The notes beneath the pieces were generated by a model, which saw only the letters and a list, made by a program, of their open reading frames with translations, was not told where the DNA came from and made no database searches. Made by a program: the position numbers and the translations under genes. Positions 15,732 to 24,700 of a DNA stretch of 64,000 nucleotides are shown piece by piece. The DNA comes from Olavius algarvensis Delta 4 endosymbiont (lineage in GTDB: Bacteria; Desulfobacterota; Desulfobacteria; Desulfobacterales; CAJINA01): contig CAJINA010000122.1 in NCBI GenBank assembly GCA_905176665.1, positions 1-64,000 on the forward strand, given 5' to 3'. Each line of letters opens with the position of its first letter. The first letter of the stretch is position 1.

Positions 15732-18700
15732 TCAGGACGCTTTTTCATAAACCGCCGGACGCAGCAGATCCAGAATCTGATGTTTTTTGGCCAGGGTGTC
15801 GATTTTAACCATTTCAAAGTTTTCGATCCGGATAAAAAGGTTGCCGGCGGGATCGATAAGATCCAGCTGATATTCATTGGTCTTCTCAGTTGCCTGCGTC
15901 TTGCGGGTAATGCACAGGTACGCCGCGCCCCTGACGAGCGGCCTGAACAGGGTCATGGCCCCGATCCGGTAAGGCAGGACGATTACGTTGGTGCTCATGA
16001 CTTCCAGCATGCCGCCGGTCTGGAACATGGCATCCACCACCGCCACGTCCGTAATGAAGTCCGGAAATGCTTCGCCTCTAAAAAAAGGCCTGCTTCCAGC
16101 GCTTTGGATCCGGGTCACCAGCTCATCCGGGGTAAAGCTCTCAATGGCGGTCACGGTCCGAAACACACCGTCCATAAACAGGCGGGCCGGGTGATAAAGC
16201 AGATCCTGCAGATCGCCGTCATAGTGAACCGGATGAAAGTCCGGCAGGTCGATGGTGACCGCTGCGGGCCTTTGCGCAGCAAACACATATTGCCCCTGGT
16301 AGTGCCGGGTTTCATCCCCGACAACAGCGCCGTCTCGGTTTTTAAATCGCGATGAGATGGTGCAATCGACCCGGTTGGAAGTGGTTGGCGATACAGAGGC
16401 CGACACATCGATATCCTTGGGCCGCCCCTTGAGAATTTTAATTCCGTAGGGAATGGCAAAATCCTGGAGTTTCACCAGGTGACGCTTCGGATCAACCAGG
16501 GCGGCGGCGGCTTCGGCCATGGTTTCGATACCCGTGGCCCCCAGGAAAATAGGAACTTCCTCACGGCTGTGGTCCCGTAAAAACAGATCACGTTTCAGAT
16601 CCAGCCGTCTCTGGAAGACAGCCGTATGGTCCTCGCGGCTGATTTCCCGGTCGAGAAACGGCGCCAGCGGTTCCAGTGTAATGGTTGGCTCTTCAGCCAG
16701 CAATCCGTCCGGGTCGAACGCATGATCGGCACCGGTGAAAACCGTTTCTGGGGCAGTGTCATCGCCGAGCTCGTCCAGAAAGTAGTCGACCCCCTGTGCC
16801 AGGGGTAAAAACGCCAACCCCCTTTCCGCAAGCACCTTCTGGATCGTTTCCGCCGTAGCCATGCCGGCCCCCTCCCAGGCCGTCCAGCTCAACACCTTGA
16901 AGACTTTGTCGGGGTGTCTGTGCTTCTCGCGCTGCACCAGTTTCCCCAGCATGTCATTGGCCCCGGTATAATCCACCTGCCCTTCGTTGCCGAACCGGGC
17001 GGTAACCGAGGAGAAGGCAATAAAGAACCGGTAAGCGGTTTCCTGTAAGGCCGCCAGCAGATTCAGGGCGCCCTGCACTTTGGTATTGAAGACCCGGTCA
17101 AAAGAAGTTTGGGTTTTCTTGGAAATAAACTGGCTCTGCTCCAGCCCGGCGGCATGTATGACCCCGTCGATGCGATCGTACCGGTCCAGGGCCGCGGTTA
17201 CCGCCGGCAGGTCGGTTACATCGACAGCGTGATAGTCCACGGTCAGGCCGCCTGTGCGCAGCTGCTCCAGGTTGGCAATGGTCTGCTTCAGGCCGGCCAC
17301 ACGGGTTGCGGCCTGCTTGATCTCCACCGGTTTGGCACCCGCCATCTGCTTTTTCAACTCGCCCAGGATAAAGGCCTCATCGGCTGAATCCGGTCGGAAT
17401 AGGGGGTCCAGGGTGGTAAGGTCGCTGCGGCCCAGAATCACCAGGTGGGCAGGATCGCGGGCCACCAGGGCCTTCAAAATCTCGAAGGTGATGCCCCGAG
17501 CCCCGCCGGTCACCACGATCGTGTCACCCGCGCGTACAAAGCGTTTGCCCTGGGCCGGTGGACACGCCTTTAACGAGAGCGCAAATCGCCGGGAGCCGGA
17601 ACGGCCTGTTTCGACACGGGTATCCGAACCCGTGAGTTCTTCGATGAACCGGACAGCAATGGATTGCGGTCCGGCCTCCAGGTCGTTGCCGGAAAAATCG
17701 ACAACCTTGACCCGTGTGGCCGTTAACTCCTTGGCCGCGGTTTTCAACATCCCGGCAATCCCGGCCATGGCCGGTACGATTTGGGCGGGTTGCTCCCCGT
17801 ATGGCCAGATCACGCTGTCCACGCTTAGACTTGCCAGAAAAGCGCCTGGGCGATCCAGTTGCCCGTATAATTCCTTGAGGGCAGCGAAAAAGGCCGCGGG
17901 CACGCCCGCCGCCGAACGGTCGTCAAGGGTAGTATCGAAAAACAGATCCAGGGGGGCCAGATGTATAAAGCCTTGGATGTCCGCATGGCGTTCCAGCAGT
18001 TGGCGCGTGGCAGCCCTTACCTTGCGGGCACTGGTCCCTGCCGGCAGGGGCAGGTGAACCACGCGGCCGCCCAGAGCCTCGATACCGGCCTTGACCGCCT
18101 CGGAATACCCAAAGCGGTCGGGTGATACCAGGATTGTCTTATCTTTGAAAAGATTGTGGCGGCCGGTCGGTGTCGGGATTTCGGCAACCCGCACTTCCAT
18201 GCGGGCAACACCGACTGTCCGCGTCATGTTGTCCTCTGCTTGACCGGCGGGAATCTTGGCCGCACCGGCCCTGGGACTCGACGCTTCCGTCTGCCGTTCG
18301 ATATAGCCCACCAGCAAGGCAATGGTGTTGAGGTCGCGCAGCTTCAAATCCTCGGGCACCTCCAGGTTGAAGTGGGCCGAGACCTTGCCGAAGACCTCCA
18401 CCTGCTTCACCGTGTCGATCCCCAGGTCGGCCTCCAGATCCAGTTCGGGTTCCAGCATATCCACCGTGTAGCCCGTATGTTCGGCAATGATGGTCTGGAT
18501 AGTGGCCAGCACCTCTGATTGGGCCTGATCATCAACCCGCGAATCAGCATGCTCAGTGGAGATCGCCACGACGGCACCGCCGGTCTGCGCCTGGATATAG
18601 TCAGCCAGCAGGGCAATCGTATTGAGGTCACGCAATTTCAGGTCCTCGGGCACCTCCAGGTTAAAATGGGCCGAGACCTTGCCGAAGACTTCCACCTGCT

Positions 18701-21700
18701 TGACCGTGTCGATTCCCAGGTCAGCCTCGAGGTCGAGCGCGGGTTCCAGCATATCTTCGGTATACCCGGTGTGTTCGGCTATGATGGTCTGGATGTTTTT
18801 TAGAACATCATTTTCCGCCGGCCGGTCCGCGGCCGCCACAGCCTGGGGCCCCGGATCCAGGTGAAGGGCTTGCTGACCGATATAATCAGCCAGCAGGGCG
18901 ATGGTATTCAAATCGCGCAGCTTCAAATCTTCCGGCACCTCCAGGTTAAAATGGGCGGATATCTTGCCGAACACCTCCACCTGTTTCACGGTGTCAATCC
19001 CCAGATCCGCTTCCAGATCGAGATCGGATTCCAACATATCCTCCGTATAACCGGTGTGTTCCGCAATGATCGCGCGAATGGTGTCAATAGCCGGTTTTTC
19101 TGTGGCCGGGCTCGTTGATAGGCTTGATTGCGCGGATTTCACGGCAGGTACGGGCGGATCAACGGCCGGTATGTCGGCCGTAGCCGGCAGTTCGACGGCC
19201 GACCCGTTTCCGGAGCTTTCCACACAAAGCGTGTTGTTGATAATTTTGAGCTCCGGATCCGGGGTACCGGACACCTTCCGCAGCCACTGCTCGTAAACCG
19301 GGTTGTTCTCCGTGGCCTTTTCGGCGATGCGTTTGATAAAGAGAAAGGCAAAGTGAGAGCCGAACCCGGCTGAATAGTGCAGCCCGTACTGGAAATCCCC
19401 GCTGGCGTGCCGGCTGAAATTGAGATCTTGAAATTCCGCCGGGATAGTGGCCAGGTTGGCAATGGGCGGGGCCATCCCGTCCTGCAGCACCTTCACGAGC
19501 ACGGCGTCTTCGATGGCGGCTCCCAGGGTATGCCCGGTAAACCCCTTGGTATTGGTAATGGTGATATCACCGAAATGTTCCGGGTAGGCCTGCTTCAGCG
19601 CGGCTATCTCGGCATCTGCGCTGCCGCCGCGGGCCGGGGTAAAGGTTTCGTGACTCATGAAAACCATGGATTTGGCATAGGCCTGCGGGTCCAGGTTGTG
19701 CTGCCGTTCAACGTCTTTGACAAATTGCTTCATCTGGGAACCCAGATGCGGCACGTCGATCTTGGTGGCGTGGAAGGCGCTGTTGCCGATGTAGGTGCCC
19801 AGCACCTCGGCCTGCCCGCACAGGCCTCTTTCCTGAATGCGGTCTTCACGTTCGATAACCAGGGACACGGCCCCGCTGCCTAGAATCGTGCCATTGCGGT
19901 TGGCGTCAAAGGGTTTCGCGGCCTCCGAAACCACATTTTTCACCGTAGCGGCCCCCAGGGCCAGAAAGCCGGACGCGATCCAGGGACTCTGGACCTGAGA
20001 GGTTGCTGCTTCGCCCCCGATGATGATCACCCGGTCACAGCGGCCCGTCCGGATCCAGTCCTGGGCCACACCGACGGCCTGGGTTGTGGAGGCGCAGGCG
20101 CCGCTCATCTGGATATTGGGCCCGCGCGCCTTGATCAGCTGGGCAAAATGGGCGGATCCGAGCGGTACCAGATCATACAGAATATTGCGGTCGAATTTAT
20201 AGGTCCCGTATTTTTTGCGCCTTTCCTTGATTTTGAAAAACCAGTCGGTAATCTGCGCCTTGATTTCCGTGTCGCGCACACTTTCCATCAAGTGGTAGTA
20301 AATGTTCTCAAGCTCCTTGTAGGGCCGTACGTAGAACTTGTTGTAGTAGTAATTGTTCATCTGGTCGATGAGGGTTTCGAAACCGGGGAAGAGCGACGTC
20401 AGGATAACGCCGGTCGTGTCCTGCATCTCCCTGGGAAGCGTGAAACCTTCCGGCAGACGATTGCCGGCCGACGTTTCCCGGTAATGCATCACCAGCGGTA
20501 TCCGCGCGTCCTTGAGGGCTTCGATTCCAGCTGCCATAGCCAGGGAAATCGTCACGTCGTAGTCAAAATCGATACCGTATTCATTTTTGAAATTGAAATA
20601 CCCCAGCTTGCCGGCCAGTTGAATCACGTCTTCGGTGCGGGTAATTTTGACCAGGCGCGCATTTCCGTCGGGCTCCTTGAACACCCGGGTAATGTTCATG
20701 TCGACGATTCTCTCTTTTTCCTCCGTGGTAAGCGGCTCGATGAAATTGTTACCGTTGAGAATCCGGTCGAAGTTGTCGTCATTGAATACCTTGCTGCCGG
20801 TGCCGGGCAACCCGATGGATACACCCGCAACCATGATTTTCTCCATGCAAAAATTGAATTTCTGAATCTCGCGCAGGGCGGATTCGTGCTTCTGTTTCAA
20901 AAACTCCCGGTAGGCCATTTGCTCCAGGGCGGATTTGTTGGTTTGCAGGAATGTCTGAAAATCTTCTGAAGCGCTCAGATCGTCGGTGGCCGCTTCCTCC
21001 CGGGGCATCTCGCCAGGACCTGGTGTGGGCGCAGTCTCGGTCGGCGCTTGGCTTGGGGGCGTGATCAAACGCCCTTGCTCAGTCAGGTAATTCGTAAGGG
21101 ACTGCATGGATTCAACCTGTCCTTTCCTGGGATCGATGGCACTCAGGCTGGCATGCGGCCCAAGGGAGATGTTTTTCAATAAGTTCACCAACAATTTACC
21201 GGGGCCTATCTCCACAAACTGGGCAACGCCCCTACGAGCAACGCCCTGCACCGCGGCAATAAATTCCACCGGCGAAATAATCTGACGCACCAGGAGTTCT
21301 TTCACCCGGGCGGCATCTTCCGGATAAGGCTGCGCCGTGGCATTCGAAATGACCCGCCCGAAAGGCACCTCCTTGAATACAACCTGCTTCAGATAGGCGG
21401 ACATGCCCTGGGCGGCGCTCTCGAACAGGGGGGTATGAAAAGCCCCCGAAAGGGGCAGCTTTTTGAACATGACCGCTTTGGATTTCAGAAAAGTGCAAAA
21501 CCGGTCAATCGCCGCGGTCCGGCCGGAAACTGCGGTCTGGTTTTCGCTGTTTTTATTGGCCACCCAAAGTTGGTCGATACCCGCCTGGGCAATCAGGCCG
21601 CCGGTCTCATCACTGTCCTTAAAAACCACCATGATTCGACCGGCCGAGGTCTCGGCCGCGGTCTTCATCAAGTCTGCCCGTTTGATAATCAACTGCATGG

Positions 21701-24700
21701 CCGGATCGAAATCCAGCATACCCGCGCAATACAAGGCGGTGTACTCGCCGACACTGTGGCCGATGAAAAAGTCAGGCGCAAACCCCCTGTCGGCCAGGTA
21801 TCGATAGATAGCCGCCGAAGAGAGGAACACCGCCGGCTGGGTGTTCTCCGTCAAGTTGAGGCGCTCGTCTTGGGTGAACATGATCTCCAGCAAATCGTAC
21901 CCGCGTAGACTTTGAAATAAGGTGTTACCGGCATCCAGCACCTTGCGGACAGCGGGCTCCGCCTGATACAGCGTCTGCATCATGCCGGGGCGCTGAGCTC
22001 CCTGTCCGGAAAGCAGGGCCGCCAGGGGCAATGACCGATCGCCTTGTTTTGGGGCCAGCGGTATGCTCCGCTGTCCGGCCTCCGGCGCACCGGCCGCAAC
22101 TGCGGTTGGGGCCGCCGCCGACTGTTGGTCCGCCTTCGGGCGCTTCGGCATGAGCCGGGCCGGCAGGGTTCCAACCACCATGTGTCCGTGATTGCCGCCG
22201 ATACCGTTCACGTTGGATGCCAGGTGGACCTGGTCGTGGGAAGCCAGTTCACGAACCCGGGTCAGGGCCTGCAAAACCGGGCCGCCGTTCACAATGGTGG
22301 TATCGGCGGCATAGTTACGATTGGGGAGCACCGTGCGATGATGCGCCATCAAGATCAGCTTGGCGAACACCACTGCTGGATTGGCGGCTTTGAAGTAGCC
22401 GAACTCCGGCTTGATATTGCCGAAATGGAGAAGATGGGAGAAACTCTTTTCGATGGCCTGCTTTTCAACCGCATCCAGGAACAGATTGGCGCCGGCGAAG
22501 ACATCCAGGTGCCTGATCTGGCGTTTATTGATGGGCGCCTGGGCATAACAGTGATCAATGGCGCGTGCATAGGCATTGTCCGATGGAGAGAGCAGATGTT
22601 CCGGGACGCTGGAGGTCATACTGATACCGCTCAGTTCACCCAATATGGGCATATGGCTTTCCCGGGCTTGGCGATAGGTCGTCAGCACCTGGACTGCGGC
22701 ACCCTCACCCATCACATAGCCGCCGGCGTTTTTATCGAAAAACCGACACTCATTTTCCGAAAGCAGCCCCAGGCGCTTGAAGGCCAGCAAAACGGTGGGG
22801 TACAGATTGGCATCCACGCCACCGGAGATAACAAAATCGTGGTCCCCGGCTTTGAGACCTTTCACAGCCAGGTCCAGAGCAACCGTGGCAGAGGCACATG
22901 AGGCATCCACAACGAAGTTAGCACCGTTGCAGTTAAAACAGTTGGCGATCCGACCGGTCACGATGTTGGACAGCAACCCCGGGATGGTGTCTTCGGTATT
23001 CACCAGGTAACGCTCTTTAAGGCGCCCGACAAGCTCGGCGCCCGCCTGCTGCCGCAGCGCTGGATCCACGTTATCGAGACTGTGGATGATTTTTTCTACC
23101 AGCGCAATACGGGTGCGGAGCACGTTTTCAACCTGCATTTCCCCCGGGATGGTACCCAATATCACCGCGGTTTTATTCCCGGCCGTCAGGTGCGGCTGCA
23201 GACCCGCCTGTTCGATGGCCTGCCCGGCGGCGTCCAGGCCGAACAACTGGGCCCGGTCCAGGTACCGGGCCGTCATCGGTGGAATGCGAAAACGCCGGCC
23301 GTCGAACGTCCAGTCGGCCACCATACCGGCCTTCACAGCCGGAATGCGGAAGCCGGAAGTTTCGTCTTCCGCTGCGTAGGCTTCATTATGAAACCGCTCA
23401 GCCGGAATCTGTGACAGGGCAGGTTCCCCACCGATCAAGCGCTGCCAGAAATTCTCAACATCCGGTGCACCAGGCAACACCACGCCCATACCGGCTACGA
23501 CGATGCGGTCCGCATTGAAATCGTAATCCAGGTCCTTGAATATCGACCGCGGCAGCGCCGCGTAGTCACCATTGTATTCTTCTACCACACAATGATAGTT
23601 GATACCGCCAAACCCATACGAACTGACCCCCGCGCAACGGCGGCGGTCTTTGGCTGCGCTCCAGGCATTGGCTTCATCGATGATATAGAGGGCAGATGCG
23701 TCCAGTTCATGCCGATCGGCCGGTTTTTGAAATTGGCCGTTGGGCGGCAGGGTTTTGTGTTTCAAAGCGAGCAGGGCCTTGATCAATCCCGCCATACCGG
23801 CTCCGCCCAACAGGTGCCCGATCTGGGATTTCACGGAACTGACCCCCGCCCCCGACTGCGCGCCGTAAAAGGCCTTCAGGGTCTGAATTTCGGCCTGGTC
23901 GCCCATGACCGTGGAGGTTCCGTGGGCCTCGACATAGTCGACATCCGCGGGGACGACACCGGTTTTAATGCTCGTAAAGCAGCGCTCCAGGGCCAGGGCT
24001 TGCCCCTTGGGATTCGGTGCTGCAATTGCCTTGCCTTTGCCGTCGGAGCTGGACCCCATGCCTTTGAGCACCCCAATTATGGGATTCTTGTCCCGCAAGG
24101 CGTCCTTCATGCGTTTCAGGATGACAACCCCGGCACCTTCGCCCAACACGAACCCGTCCGCTCTTTCATCGAACGGCCAGGATCCGTTGGCCGACAGGGC
24201 ACCCATTTTGGAGAAACCCACAAAGGGTTCGGGCGCCAGGTGGGTGTTAAGTCCACCTACAACGACGGTATCGTGGGCCCCGGACAACAATTCCTTCATG
24301 GCGCAGTCGATAGCCGCAAAAGATGTGGCGCAGGCGGCATCCACGACGTAGTTCACGCCCCGGGCACCAAAATGATGGGCAATCCGGGCAGCCTCCATAT
24401 TCAACACCACGCCATGCACGGGTTCATAATCGTACTCGCCGGACAACCCCTGCCGCAGGCCGGCACACAGGGCCTGCTGTTCCTCGGCGTTAAGTTGCCC
24501 GTAAGCATCGGTCTGTTCGAGATGCCACTTCATCTCGGGGTAGTAGTACTTGAGATGCAGGTCGTTGGCCATCTCGTTACCCAGGCAGGTGGCAACGATC
24601 ACAGCGGTCTTTTCCCGCAGCTCTTTTCTCAATTGCAGCCCATCTTCCAGAAGGTCCGCTCCCGAAGCAGCCTGGTAAGCGGCCTCCAGAATCATTTGCT

